NCBI GenBank assembly: GCA_035316325.1
Contig: DATHJB010000170.1
Span: 62,001-126,000, forward strand
From: Acidimicrobiales bacterium
Lineage (GTDB): Bacteria; Actinomycetota; Acidimicrobiia; Acidimicrobiales; VFJN01
Direction of reading: 5' to 3'
DNA length: 64,000 bases
Shown here: one piece after another, positions 1-11,844 of the stretch
Numbering within the stretch: the stretch's first letter is position 1
How the letters are laid out: each line of letters opens with the position of its first letter
Program-made: the position numbers and the translations under genes
Notes under the pieces: generated by a model
Database searches by the model: none
What the model saw: only the letters and a program-made list of their open reading frames with translations
Told to the model about the DNA's origin: nothing

Positions 1-483
1 CAGTTCCAGACCGACATCCAGGCCGCCGGGCTCGACGTGGTCGACAGCTACCTGTCGCTCACGGAGGTGTCGGAGTACGCCCAGGGCATCCCCGAGGAGC
101 GGCGCCAGGCCCGCCTGTACCCGCAGCTGCCGCCCGACGGGATGAGCGCCTTCTGCTTCTACCCCATGTCGAAGCGCCGCGGTGACGTCGACAACTGGTA
201 CCTGCTGTCGTACGGCGACCGGGAGAAGCTGATGTTCGGCCACGGCAGCACCGGTCGCACCTTCGCCGGTCGGGTGCTGCAGCTGATCACCGGCTCCACG
301 GGGATCGACGACTACGAGTGGGGCGTGACGCTGTTCGCCGTGCACCCCGACGACCTCAAGGACGTCGTCTACACGATGCGCTACGACGAGGCGTCGTCGC
401 GGTTCGCCGAGTTCGGCGTCTTCTACACCGGGATGGTGGCTTCCCTACCCGACATCTTGGTCGCCGTCGGCGTCCGCGACTGA
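1..483 (+). CDS. hemQ: Coproheme decarboxylase HemQ/ChdC, C-terminal part
   Basis: The gene is cut by the left edge; 160 codons remain in frame from base 1 to the TGA. Chlorite-dismutase-fold enzymes of this type use peroxide to decarboxylate coproheme III to heme b, the last step of the coproporphyrin-dependent pathway of Gram-positive bacteria. Seen: the family strings YPMSKRR, FGHGSTGR, LITGSTGIDDYEWGVTLF and VVYTMRYDEAS, in the usual order of the C-terminal half. The partner genes hemE, hemH and hemY lie about 58 kb away near the right end, so the pathway is split. The upstream half and start are outside the window. Confidence 0.93.
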   Translation, partial: QFQTDIQAAGLDVVDSYLSLTEVSEYAQGIPEERRQARLYPQLPPDGMSAFCFYPMSKRRGDVDNWYLLSYGDREKLMFGHGSTGRTFAGRVLQLITGSTGIDDYEWGVTLFAVHPDDLKDVVYTMRYDEASSRFAEFGVFYTGMVASLPDILVAVGVRD

Positions 484-487
484 GCGA

Positions 488-528
488 GCGTGGCCCGAGC
501 GGCCCGGCGCTTTGGCGCCGAGAGCGGG
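488..528 (+). repeat. Dispersed GC-rich repeat A, copy 1
   Basis: A 23-base block (488-510) is repeated exactly at 58567-58589. It is followed in both places by a small GGCGC/GCGCC hairpin and then AGAGCGGG. Here the hairpin is CGGCGC-tttg-GCGCCG. The copy sits between hemQ and livH. No coding sequence covers it. It could be a REP-like element or a structured transcript end; function unknown. Confidence 0.7.
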
Positions 529-600
529 AAACACTGAGCACTTCGATGAACACCTCGTTGCACGGCAGGACGTTCTGGTAACCGTCACGGCGCGCGGACC

Positions 601-606
601 TAAACT
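601..606 (+). promoter_or_regulatory. Candidate -10 box of the liv operon (leaderless type)
   Basis: TAAACT lies 10 bases before the livH ATG at 617, and there is no purine-rich ribosome site in between. Similar TAnnnT boxes sit 6-9 bases before several other starts in this window, which suggests transcripts starting at or near the start codon. No convincing -35 box is visible. Weak on its own. Confidence 0.35.
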
Positions 607-616
607 CCGCCGGGTC

Positions 617-1981
617 ATGGAGGGATCAGTGGTCGGACACCATCGCGATCGGCGGCGCAGGGCGCTGGCAAGACGGGTCGGTTGCCTGCTGGTAGGAGTG
701 GTCGGGTTGGCCGGGCTGGCGGCAGCCGCGGCCCCCGCGGGGGCGCAGGAGCCGCCCGCGGAACAGGCCCCGGCCGACGAGGCGCCCCAGGTCAACGGCC
801 GCATCCGCTACGAGGACGAGGCCGGCGAGGACGTCGCCGTGCCCGACGTGGAGATCACCGTCGAGTCGGAGGACGGGTCGTTCTCCGAGACCCTCACCAC
901 CGACGACGAGGGCGTGTTCAGCCTCGACCTGCCGGCACCGGGCAACTACACCGCCGAGATCGACACCAGCGGGCTGCCCGACGGCGTGGGGCTCGCCGAC
1001 GAGGACCGTGCCACGCTCGACCTCAACCTGTCGCCCGGCCAGGCCCAGCCGCTGCTGTTCCGCCTGGCCACCGGCGACGAGGTCGGCGGCGAGTCGACGC
1101 TCGAGAAGCTCCCCGACAGCATCTTCAACGGGATCCGCTTCGGGCTGGTGATCGCCATGTGCGCCATCGGCCTGTCGCTCATCTTCGGCACCACCGGCCT
1201 GGTGAACTTCGCGCACGGCGACATGGTCACGTTCGGCGCGCTGCTGGCGTTCTTCTTCAACCGCACGCTCGACATCCCCCTGCTGATCGCGGCGCCCATG
1301 GCGGTGGTGGGAGGCGGGTTGTTCGGAGCCGTCTTCAACCGGGGCGTGTGGCGGCCGCTGCGCGACCGGGGCACCGGCCTGGTGGCGATGATGATCGTGA
1401 GCTTCGGCATCGGGCTGGGGCTGCGCTACGTGTTCCTCTACCAGTTCCAGGGCGCCCGGCGGAGCTTCGGCGACTTCGACTACCAGCCCGACGACGTCGA
1501 CCTCGGCCTGATCTCGCCCGTCCCCCGCGACCTGTGGATCATGGGCATCTCGATCGTCGTGCTGGTGGGCGTGGCGGTGTTCCTGCAGCGCACGCTGATG
1601 GGCAAGGCCATGCGGGCGGTGTCCGACGACTCCGACCTGGCCGAGTCGTCCGGCGTCGACGTCGAGCGGGTGATCGCCTGGGTGTGGATCACCGGCGGGG
1701 GCCTGGCCGCCCTCGGTGGCATCTTCCAGGGCCTCGACCAGAAGATCCAGTGGCAGACCGGCAACCAGCTGCTGCTGCTGATCTTCGCCGGCGTGATCCT
1801 CGGCGGCCTCGGCACGTCGTACGGGGCGCTGGTCGGCAGCCTGACGATGGGCCTCCTCATCCAGGTGTCGGCGCTGTTCGTCGACACCGAGGTGCGCAAC
1901 GCCGCCGCCCTGCTGGTGATGATCGTCGTGCTGATGGTGCGGCCGCAGGGCATCCTCGGCTACGCGGAGAGGGTGGGGTAG
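617..1981 (+). CDS. livH: Branched-chain amino acid ABC transporter permease with extra N-terminal domain (LivH-like)
   Basis: 454 residues, against about 300 for ordinary LivH. The C-terminal ~300 residues are a LivH permease: a run of hydrophobic segments, with the family string GLSLIFGTTGLVNFAHGDM and the ending RPQGILG. In front is an added module. Residues 18-47 look like a signal segment (many Leu/Val/Ala, ending AGAQ). Residues ~60-150 look like a carboxypeptidase-regulatory or Cna-B type beta-sandwich (VNGRIRYEDE, TTDDEGVFSLDLPAPGNY). ATG at 617 is chosen because upstream codons look non-coding. First gene of livHMGF; the lipoprotein gene livK is convergent downstream. Expected role: inner-membrane channel half for Leu/Ile/Val or a related substrate. 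The added domain should face outside. Confidence 0.88.
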   Translation: MEGSVVGHHRDRRRRALARRVGCLLVGVVGLAGLAAAAAPAGAQEPPAEQAPADEAPQVNGRIRYEDEAGEDVAVPDVEITVESEDGSFSETLTTDDEGVFSLDLPAPGNYTAEIDTSGLPDGVGLADEDRATLDLNLSPGQAQPLLFRLATGDEVGGESTLEKLPDSIFNGIRFGLVIAMCAIGLSLIFGTTGLVNFAHGDMVTFGALLAFFFNRTLDIPLLIAAPMAVVGGGLFGAVFNRGVWRPLRDRGTGLVAMMIVSFGIGLGLRYVFLYQFQGARRSFGDFDYQPDDVDLGLISPVPRDLWIMGISIVVLVGVAVFLQRTLMGKAMRAVSDDSDLAESSGVDVERVIAWVWITGGGLAALGGIFQGLDQKIQWQTGNQLLLLIFAGVILGGLGTSYGALVGSLTMGLLIQVSALFVDTEVRNAAALLVMIVVLMVRPQGILGYAERVG

Positions 1982-1983
1982 CC

Positions 1984-2976
1984 GTGGACTGGGCAGAGAT
2001 CATCAGCGCCACGGCCCGCACCGGGGTGGGCACCACCGCCATCGTCTACGCCCTGGCGGCCATCGGCCTCAACGTGCACTTCGGCTACACCGGCCTGCTG
2101 AACTTCGGCCAGGTCGGGTTCATGGGCGCCGGCGCCTACGGCGTCGCCATCGCCGTCGACGTGTGGGGCTTCTCGCTGTGGGCCGGCATCGTCTTCAGCG
2201 TGTTCACCGCCGTGCTGCTGGCGCTGCTGCTGGGCCTGCCGACGCTGCGCCTGCGGGCCTCGTACCTGGCGATCGTCACGATCGCGGCCGGGGAGATCTT
2301 CCGCATCCTCATCCAGAACCCCAACTGGCGCGAGACCACGGGTGGCGCCAACGGCATCTCCGGCTTCTCCGACGCGTTCTACGACATCAACCCCATCGCC
2401 GACGGCTCCTACGGCTTCGGCCCGTGGCACTACAGCGCCCGGAGCCTGTGGGCGCTGCTGGTGGGCTGGGGCCTCGTGGTGGTGTTCGCCCTCGGGGTGG
2501 GGATCCTGATGCGCAGCCCGTGGGGTCGGGTGCTCAAGTCCGTCCGCGAGGACGAGGACGCCGCCCGCTCGCTGGGCAAGAACGCCTACGGCTTCAAGCT
2601 GCAGAGCCTGGTGGTCGGCGGCGTGATCGGCGCCTTCGCCGGCATGTACCAGGCGATCGAGAAGAGCTCGGCCACACCGGGCAACTACCGGCCCGAGACC
2701 ACGTTCTTCGTCTACGCCGCGCTGATCCTGGGCGGTGTCGCCCGCACCTGGGGTCCGGTGCTCGGAGCGATGCTGATGGTGGCCCTGCTCGAGCTCGTGA
2801 ACGGGATCCTGCGCGGGGCCGTCACCGAGGAGCTCATCCCCAGCAGCCTGATGGACACCACGCAGATCGGCCAGGTGCGCCTGATCCTCGTGGGCGTCGG
2901 CCTGGCGGCCCTGGTGGTGTTCCGCCCCCAGGGCCTCTTCGGCGACAAGCGTGAGATCGCGCTGGAGGACCGATGA
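1984..2976 (+). CDS. livM: Branched-chain amino acid ABC transporter permease LivM
   Basis: 330 residues starting with GTG three bases after the livH stop. An apparently longer ORF in this frame begins upstream, but that part is an out-of-frame reading of livH. Seen: hydrophobic membrane spans and the LivM string LNVHFGYTGLLNFGQVGFM near the N-terminus, then the conserved loop GVGILMRSPWGRVLKSVRED and a RPQGLFG ending. It forms the second half of the permease pore with LivH. The stop overlaps the livG start (ATGA). Confidence 0.93.
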   Translation: MDWAEIISATARTGVGTTAIVYALAAIGLNVHFGYTGLLNFGQVGFMGAGAYGVAIAVDVWGFSLWAGIVFSVFTAVLLALLLGLPTLRLRASYLAIVTIAAGEIFRILIQNPNWRETTGGANGISGFSDAFYDINPIADGSYGFGPWHYSARSLWALLVGWGLVVVFALGVGILMRSPWGRVLKSVREDEDAARSLGKNAYGFKLQSLVVGGVIGAFAGMYQAIEKSSATPGNYRPETTFFVYAALILGGVARTWGPVLGAMLMVALLELVNGILRGAVTEELIPSSLMDTTQIGQVRLILVGVGLAALVVFRPQGLFGDKREIALEDR

Positions 2977-3967
2977 GCGACGACACCGGCACGGGCACAG
3001 GTAGCGAGACCGCGACGGCTCCCGTCGACCTCTTCGCCGGCGTCGAGGAGACCCCGGGCGTCGACAAGCCCGACCCCATCCTGGTGGCGCACGACGTGGT
3101 CCGGCGCTTCGGCGGGCTCACCGCCGTCCACGTCCAGCGCCTGCAGGTGCAGCGCGGCTCGATCACGGCGCTCATCGGGCCCAACGGCGCCGGCAAGACC
3201 ACGTTCTTCAACCTGATCACCGGGTTCGACAAGGCCCAGGCCGGCGCCTGGTCGTTCGACGGCACGCCGCTGCAGGGACGCTCGGCCCACCGGGCGGCGC
3301 GGCTGGGCATCGTCCGCACCTTCCAGCTCACCAAGGCGCTGGCCCGCATGCGGGTGATCGACAACATGAAGCTCGGCGCCACCGGCCAGCTGGGCGAGCA
3401 CTTCCTGCCGGCGTTCCTCCAGCCGCTCTGGGGCGACCAGGAGCGGCGGATCGAGAAGCAGGCCGACCGCCTGCTGGAGCGCTTCAACCTGACACGTGTG
3501 CGCAACGACTTCGCCGGGGAGTTGTCGGGAGGGCAGCGCAAGCTGTTGGAGATGGCGCGTGCCCTGATGTCGGAGCCCAGCTTCCTGCTGCTCGACGAGC
3601 CCATGGCGGGGGTGAACCCGGCGCTGGCCGAGACGATCGTCAGCCACGTCCGGACGCTGCGCGACGAGGGCCTGACCGTGCTGTTCGTGGAGCACGACAT
3701 GGACATCGTGCGGACGATCAGCGACTGGGTGGTGGTGATGAGCGAGGGCGAGCTGATCGCCGAGGGCCGTCACAGCTCGATCGTCACCAACCCCGCGGTG
3801 ATCGACGCCTACCTCGGCGCCCACCACGGCACGCCGCTCGACCGGGCCGAGCAGGACCGCCAGCTCGCCGAGGCCGACGCCGCGATCACCGCCGCCGAAG
3901 GCGAAGGCGAGGGCGCCGCTGAAGCGGCCGACGAAGGCGAAGCCGCCGACGAGGAGGGACAGGGCTC

Positions 3968-3971
<4 letters not shown>
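2973..3971 (+). CDS. livG: Branched-chain amino acid ABC transporter ATPase LivG
   Basis: 332 residues, longer than the usual ~255. Walker A is GPNGAGKT, the signature is LSGGQRK, Walker B is FLLLDEPMAGV and the switch His follows in FVEHDMD. An N-terminal extension of ~40 residues rich in Thr/Asp/Glu precedes the domain. A C-terminal tail of ~40 residues is almost only Ala, Glu, Gly and Asp. LivG pairs with LivF to power import. The start overlaps livM and the end overlaps livF. The acidic tail is unusual but is low-complexity and may have no specific function. Confidence 0.93.
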
Positions 3972-4717
<746 letters not shown>

Positions 4718-4758
4718 CCGACCGGTCGACGAGCGGGCAGGGGTCCCCGGACGCGCCG

Positions 4759-4786
4759 GGGGCCGGCCCCCGGAGGAGCCGGCCCC
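4759..4786. terminator. Hairpin between convergent livF and livK
   Basis: GGGGCCGGC (4759-4767) pairs perfectly with GCCGGCCCC (4778-4786) across a 10-base loop. It lies between the ends of livF (+) and livK (-), so it could serve both strands. There is no T-run, as is common in GC-rich actinobacteria. Confidence 0.6.
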
Positions 4787-4807
4787 GTTGCGCTCACGGG
4801 TCGCTGG

Positions 4808-6163
4808 TTACAGCGACACGTCCTTGAACTCCTCGGCTTCGGTGTTGATCGTGTTGTCCTCGGCCCAGGTGTAGATGCCGTAGTTGGCGGCGGTCGGCTC
4901 GCCCGGCAGGGCGAAGTCGACCGGGCCCGACTGGCCGGTGTAGTCGATGTCGGCGTCGGGGTCCGCGTCGAGCAGCGCGAGGCACGACGCGTAGTCGGTG
5001 CACTCCTCGCCCTCACGGGTCACGGCGTTGATCTCCCGGGCCACGGCAGGCGCCTCGTCGGTCCCGGCAGCGGTGGCCGCCAGGGCCAGGATCACCAGCG
5101 CGTCGTAGGTCTCGGGACCGTACGTGAAGGTGCCCAGCGCCGGGTCCTGCTCCAGCAGGCGGGTGCGGAACTCGTCGGACACACCGGCACCGGGGATGGT
5201 GCCCTTGATGCCGACCAGTGCGCCCGGCTCGGTGAAGGCCTCACCGACGGCGTTCCCCATGTTGCCCTCGACGAAGTAGATCTTCTTGTTCGAGGGGGTG
5301 AAGCCGCTCTCGGTCAGGCCCGAGATGATCGTGCTGGACTCGTTGAAGCCGACGAGGAACAGTGCGTCCGGGTCGGCCTCCACGACCTGCTCGATCTCCG
5401 AGTCGAACTCGGTGCCTTCGGGGTCGTACACGATCTCGTCGACGACCTCGCCGCCGGCGTCTTCGAAGCCGGCCTTGATGAACTCGAGCAGGCCCTCGCC
5501 GTAGGGGTCCTGACGGGCCATGATCACCGCGTTCTCGGAGCCCTCGTCCAGCGCCAGCTGGGCAACGACCCGGCCTTGCAGGATGTCGGCCGCCGCGGTG
5601 CGGAAGTAGAGGTCGTCGTCCTCGTACGTGGTGAAGAGCGGACCGGTGTTCGACGGCGAGAACATGATCGTGCACTCGCCGATGATCGCCTCGATCTGGT
5701 TCGACGAGATCTGCGAGGCCGAGGCGCCGAGGACGGCGTCGACTCCGGCGGCCAGGTGCTCCTGCACGGCAGGAGTGGCCAGGTCGGGGTCGCCGTCGCC
5801 GGAGTCCTTCGGGTCGTAGCTCAGCGGAGCGCCGAGCACGCCGCCGGCCTCGTTGATGTCGGCCACGGCCAGTGCGGCGCCGGCCGCCTGGGGAGCGCCG
5901 AGGATGTCGCCGAGGTCGCCGGTCTCTGCCAGCAGGCCGCCGATCTTGAACTCCCCGTCGCTCGCGCTCGCCTCGCAACTCGGGTCGGCATCGCCGACCT
6001 CCTGCAGCGCGGCGATCGGATCGGGTTCGTCCGGCGTCTCCTCCTCGGTGCCGCCACCCCCGCCGCCGGTCTCGTCGTCATCGTCGTCACCGCAAGCCGC
6101 GGCGAACAGCGTGAGCCCGAGCAGGCAGGCGAGGAGCCTGAACCAATAGGTGTGCTGTCGCAT
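4808..6163 (-). CDS. livK: ABC transporter substrate-binding lipoprotein (LivK-like)
   Basis: 451 residues. ATG at 6163 is chosen because it gives a clean lipoprotein signal: MRQHTYWFRLLACLLGLT followed by lipobox FAAACG. A Asp/Gly/Glu-rich linker follows, as in many actinobacterial lipoproteins. The body is a type I periplasmic-binding (ANF-receptor-like) fold: IGGLLAETGDLGDILG near the front, ADINEAGGVLG, and VIMARQDPYGEG and LVGFNESSTII later. It should deliver substrate to LivHMGF from outside the membrane. It is transcribed separately, convergent with the permease/ATPase operon. The true ligand may not be a branched-chain amino acid. Confidence 0.9.
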   Translation of the reverse strand: MRQHTYWFRLLACLLGLTLFAAACGDDDDDETGGGGGGTEEETPDEPDPIAALQEVGDADPSCEASASDGEFKIGGLLAETGDLGDILGAPQAAGAALAVADINEAGGVLGAPLSYDPKDSGDGDPDLATPAVQEHLAAGVDAVLGASASQISSNQIEAIIGECTIMFSPSNTGPLFTTYEDDDLYFRTAAADILQGRVVAQLALDEGSENAVIMARQDPYGEGLLEFIKAGFEDAGGEVVDEIVYDPEGTEFDSEIEQVVEADPDALFLVGFNESSTIISGLTESGFTPSNKKIYFVEGNMGNAVGEAFTEPGALVGIKGTIPGAGVSDEFRTRLLEQDPALGTFTYGPETYDALVILALAATAAGTDEAPAVAREINAVTREGEECTDYASCLALLDADPDADIDYTGQSGPVDFALPGEPTAANYGIYTWAEDNTINTEAEEFKDVSL

Positions 6164-6212
6164 CTGTGTCCCCCTGTCCCATCTGGGACGCTGTCGGAAC
6201 GGAAACGCTGGG

Positions 6213-6241
6213 AGCATAGGTGTCGCGGGCACCCCGGTCTA
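6213..6241 (-). promoter_or_regulatory. Candidate promoter of livK
   Basis: On the minus strand TAGACC (6241-6236) and TATGCT (6218-6213) are separated by 17 bases, each matching the sigma-70 consensus at 4 of 6 positions. They lie ~50 bases before the livK ATG. Between them and the gene is the palindrome GTCCCA-tc-TGGGAC (6176-6189), a possible operator. Confidence 0.4.
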
Positions 6242-6355
6242 CGAGCGTTGGCGAGCTGACGTTGCAGTTTGCTAACGAATGACTGGGTCGACCGGTCAGG
6301 CTGACCACTTCCTTGCGGCGGCTCTCGACGAAACTGACAGGACGACGGAGGGCGA

Positions 6356-7207
6356 ATGAGCACAGCCAGGGCATCGATCTCGGGCCTCCGCGACGGCCTC
6401 CGCCGGCTCGACCGGGTGGTGGTGGCGTTCTCGGGGGGTGCCGATTCGGCGCTGGTGGCGTGGGCGGCCAACGACGTGCTGGGCCGCGACCGGGCGCTGG
6501 CGGTCACCGCCGTGTCGCCGTCGCTGCCCGCCGCCGAGCGGGCCGAGTGCGCCCGCCTGGCCGACGAGTGGGGCCTGCGCTGGGTCGAGGTGGTCACCGA
6601 CGAGATGGAGCAGGCGGCCTACGCCCGCAACGACGGCGACCGCTGCTACTGGTGCAAGGAGGCCCTGCTGCGGGCCGTGGCGCCCGTCGCCGCCGAGGAG
6701 GGCGCCACGGTGGTGCTGGGCGTCAACGTCGACGACCTGGGCGATCACCGTCCGGGCCAGCGGGCCGCGGCCGAGCGGGGCGCGGTGTTCCCGCTGGTCG
6801 ACGCCGGTTTCACCAAGGCCGACGTGCGCGAGTGGTCGCAGCGCCTCGGCCTCCGCACGTGGGACAAGCCGGCGGCCGCGTGCCTGGCGTCGCGGCTGCC
6901 GTACGGCACGCCGGTGACGCTGCGGCGGCTGGCGGAGGTCGAAGCCGCCGAGGCCGGGCTGCGTCACCTGGGGTTCGACGAGCTGCGGGTGCGGCACTAC
7001 GGCGAGCTGGCCCGCATCGAGGTGCCGGTGGCGCGGCTGGGCGACGTGGTGGCCCTGGCCGAGCGGGTGGTCGCCGCGGTGCAGGCGGCCGGCTACCGCT
7101 ACGTGACGCTCGACCTGGAGGGCCTGCGCTCCGGCAACCTCAACGGCGCTCTGTCGGGGCCGGGGTCGGCTATTCGCTCGGGCTCGGCGCCCACGTCGGG
7201 AAGCTGA
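6356..7207 (+). CDS. larE: LarE-family ATP-dependent sulfur transferase
   Basis: 283 residues. The PP-loop motif FSGGADSALVAW lies at residues ~24-35, so the protein activates a carboxylate with ATP. Further LarE marks are DRCYWCKEALL (~100), VDDLGDHRPGQRAAAERG (~135) and PAAACLASRLPYG (~178), whose Cys aligns with the sacrificial sulfur donor of LarE. The family thiolates a nicotinate-derived precursor to make the nickel-pincer cofactor of LarA-type racemases. No larB, larC or larA is in the window. Divergent from livK; its 3' end overlaps the next gene on the other strand by 38 bases. Confidence 0.88.
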   Translation: MSTARASISGLRDGLRRLDRVVVAFSGGADSALVAWAANDVLGRDRALAVTAVSPSLPAAERAECARLADEWGLRWVEVVTDEMEQAAYARNDGDRCYWCKEALLRAVAPVAAEEGATVVLGVNVDDLGDHRPGQRAAAERGAVFPLVDAGFTKADVREWSQRLGLRTWDKPAAACLASRLPYGTPVTLRRLAEVEAAEAGLRHLGFDELRVRHYGELARIEVPVARLGDVVALAERVVAAVQAAGYRYVTLDLEGLRSGNLNGALSGPGSAIRSGSAPTSGS

Positions 7208-7463
7208 CGTGGAGGACGCCCAGGCGCTCGACGATCCGACCCTTCGCCTTCAGCTCGTCGAAGCAGCGCCGCGCCTGGAGCGGGTCGTCGACCATGGCGG
7301 CGAACTCGCTGACGGTCAGGAGCAGGGGACCGGCCTCGGCGTCGGCGTCGCCCGGGCGGAGCAGGGCGTCGACCTCGAGCGTCGGGCGGCAGGGGTGCGT
7401 GCGGTCGATGCACACGCAGTGGTAGACGACACCCTCGAACACCGACAGCGCCCGGATCCTCAC
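7170..7463 (-). CDS. Hypothetical protein, 97 aa
   Basis: I do not recognise this protein. It starts with GTG at 7463 and has strongly GC-rich third positions, which supports real coding. Visible: YHCVCIDRTHPCRPTLEVDA near the N-terminus (three Cys and two His close together), then a more helical part with RRCFDELKAKGRIVERLG. Its end overlaps the end of larE tail-to-tail, and it is divergent from the gene at 7481. A metal site is possible but unproven. Confidence 0.55.
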   Translation of the reverse strand: MRIRALSVFEGVVYHCVCIDRTHPCRPTLEVDALLRPGDADAEAGPLLLTVSEFAAMVDDPLQARRCFDELKAKGRIVERLGVLHVSFPTWAPSPSE

Positions 7464-7480
7464 GCCGCTCGGTCTACCCC

Positions 7481-7942
7481 ATGACCCCCGACCCGGACGA
7501 CTCGCTCACCCGCTACGCGGCCTACGCCACCGAGCTGGCCGACGCCGTCGACGCCGCGCTCGCCGGCTGGGTGGAGCGCAGCGTGAGGTCCGTGGCCGCC
7601 GCCCAGGGCCTCGAGGTCGACGAGTCGGCCCTGCGCACGGCGGCCGAGGCGGCCCGGGCCGAGGGCGCGGAGCGGCTGCGGGCGTTGCTGGCGACCGACA
7701 TCGACGAGCAGGCCGGCAGCCCCCTCTCGATCCTCCGCTCGCTGGTGCGCTACCCGACCGAGGTGCTGCGGGCCGCCGGCGCCCGGCCGGTGCACCGCGA
7801 CGAGTTCGTCGTCCGCAGCTTCCCGGCCGACGTCTACGACCTGTCGCCCGCTGCGTTCGCCGACGTCGACCCCACCCTCCACGAGCCGGGCCTGGCCTGG
7901 GGCGCCGCCAAGGCCTACATCCACCTCTCCCGCCGCCGCTGA
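7481..7942 (+). CDS. Hypothetical protein, 153 aa
   Basis: I do not recognise a family. The protein is soluble and mostly helical by composition (Ala, Glu, Arg rich to residue ~90). It ends in a conserved-looking C-terminal half: RDEFVVRSFPADVYDLSPA and GLAWGAAKAYIHLSRRR. There is no signal peptide or membrane span. It starts 17 bases after the divergent gene's start and precedes glnB by ~50 bases, so it may share a transcript with glnB-glnD, but nothing shows a nitrogen role. Confidence 0.65.
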   Translation: MTPDPDDSLTRYAAYATELADAVDAALAGWVERSVRSVAAAQGLEVDESALRTAAEAARAEGAERLRALLATDIDEQAGSPLSILRSLVRYPTEVLRAAGARPVHRDEFVVRSFPADVYDLSPAAFADVDPTLHEPGLAWGAAKAYIHLSRRR

Positions 7943-10643
<2,701 letters not shown>

Positions 10644-10660
10644 CCGGCTGCTCCGGCGCC

Positions 10661-10687
10661 TTGACTGTCATAGAGCTCGGATAACGT
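10661..10687 (+). promoter_or_regulatory. Candidate promoter of the Nudix gene (leaderless)
   Basis: TTGACT (10661-10666) and TAACGT (10682-10687) are 15 bases apart. The box ends 7 bases before the GTG at 10695, which would put transcription start at or next to the start codon. No ribosome-binding sequence is present between them. Confidence 0.45.
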
Positions 10688-10694
10688 CCGTCCC

Positions 10695-11378
10695 GTGAGC
10701 GACCGGTTGCCCCCGACCCGACAGGACCTGATCCGCTGGGCCGAGGCGTTGTCGGGCATCGCCCGCACCGGCCTGGGGTTCACCGAGAGCCTCTACGAGC
10801 GGGAGCGGTTCGAGGAGGTGCTGGCCGTCGCCGGCGACATCCGGGCCGCGGCGCAGGCCGACGAGGAGTTCGACGCCGAGGACTTCGTCGACGAGTGGAT
10901 GAAGGGCGTCGGCCAGGGCGTGGCCGGCTACATCACCCCCAAGGTCGCGGTGGGCGCGGTCGTCTCCAACGACGAGGGTGAGATCCTGCTGGTGCAGCGG
11001 GCCGACTCGGGCGTCTGGCTGTACCCGACCGGTTGGGCCGACGTCGGCTACTCCGCCAGCGAGATCGCGGTGAAGGAGGTGCGGGAGGAGACGGGCATCC
11101 TGTGCGAGCCGGTGCGGCTGATCGCCCTGCTCGACGGCCTGCGCCTCGGCTTCACCAGCGTGCCGCTCTACAGCCTGGTGTTCCTGTGCAAGGCGGTGGG
11201 CGGGTCGCTGCAGGCCCACCCGCTGGAGACGTCCGACGTGGGCTGGTTCGGCGAGGACAAGCTGCCCCAGCCGCTCGCCGGCATCGACCAGTGGGGCGCG
11301 CAGGCGTTCCGGGCGATCCGCGGCGAGGCCGTCAGTGTGCTGTACGACGAGCCACGCGAGCGCCCCTGGTCCAACTGA
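10695..11378 (+). CDS. Nudix hydrolase with N-terminal Nudix-associated domain
   Basis: 227 residues. Residues 1-70 resemble the helical N-terminal domain of YjhB-type Nudix proteins (LIRWAEALSGIARTGL). The Nudix fold follows: VAVGAVVSNDEGEILLVQR, then the Nudix box region GWADVGYSASEIAVKEVREE. Compared with GX5EX7REUXEEXGU, the first Glu is Tyr and the Arg of RE is Lys, while EETG is intact. The substrate is probably a nucleoside diphosphate derivative such as ADP-ribose; sequence does not decide. It is convergent with the pseudogene at 11332 and overlaps it by 47 bases. Confidence 0.85.
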   Translation: MSDRLPPTRQDLIRWAEALSGIARTGLGFTESLYERERFEEVLAVAGDIRAAAQADEEFDAEDFVDEWMKGVGQGVAGYITPKVAVGAVVSNDEGEILLVQRADSGVWLYPTGWADVGYSASEIAVKEVREETGILCEPVRLIALLDGLRLGFTSVPLYSLVFLCKAVGGSLQAHPLETSDVGWFGEDKLPQPLAGIDQWGAQAFRAIRGEAVSVLYDEPRERPWSN

Positions 11379-11830
11379 GCGCGGAGAAGGGGACGTAGCT
11401 CCAGCAGGCGCTCAGCAGCATCGCCACCTTGGTGAGCAGGCCGACGACCGGGCTCGACAGCTTCTCCTCCTTGGTGCGGTGCCACAGGCCGGGCAGCACC
11501 CGGTCGACCCGCACCAGCTCGTCGCGGGCGACGAGGCTGTTGAGCGCCGCCTCCACCCGGTAGCCGCGCACGTCGTCGACCTCCAGCTGCTCGAACAGCT
11601 CCCGCCGCAGCGCCCGCTGGCCGGTGAGCACCGGCAGGCCCTCCAGGAAGATCGGGTTGGCGACGGGGCCCCGGTCGAACAGGCCGCACGCCATGTCGGC
11701 CTCGCCGCTGCGCACCAGGCCGACCAGCGTGTCGACGTGACCGGGGCGCAGGCCCACCAGGTCGGCGTCGAGGAACCACGGTCGCCGCCTCGTTCCAGGC
11801 GGGGATCACCGCCGCCACCCGCTCCTCCAT
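11332..11830 (-). pseudogene. Family 2 glycosyltransferase remnant with internal deletion
   Basis: From ATG 11830 the minus strand reads MEERVAAVIPAWNEAATV, a typical start of a GT2 nucleotide-sugar transferase. At ~11777 the frame changes (+1) and continues as WFLDADLVGLRPGHVDTLVG, which is the DxD region normally ~60-80 residues further on. The second frame then runs ~150 residues (ADMACGLFDRG, YRVEAALNSLVAR, LWHRTKEEKLSSP) to a TGA at 11334-11332. The substrate-binding core between the two motifs is missing, so the protein should be inactive. It lies 14 bases after the PAC2 gene on the same strand. An assembly error is the alternative. Confidence 0.7.
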
Positions 11831-11844
11831 GGGCCTGCCCCGCC

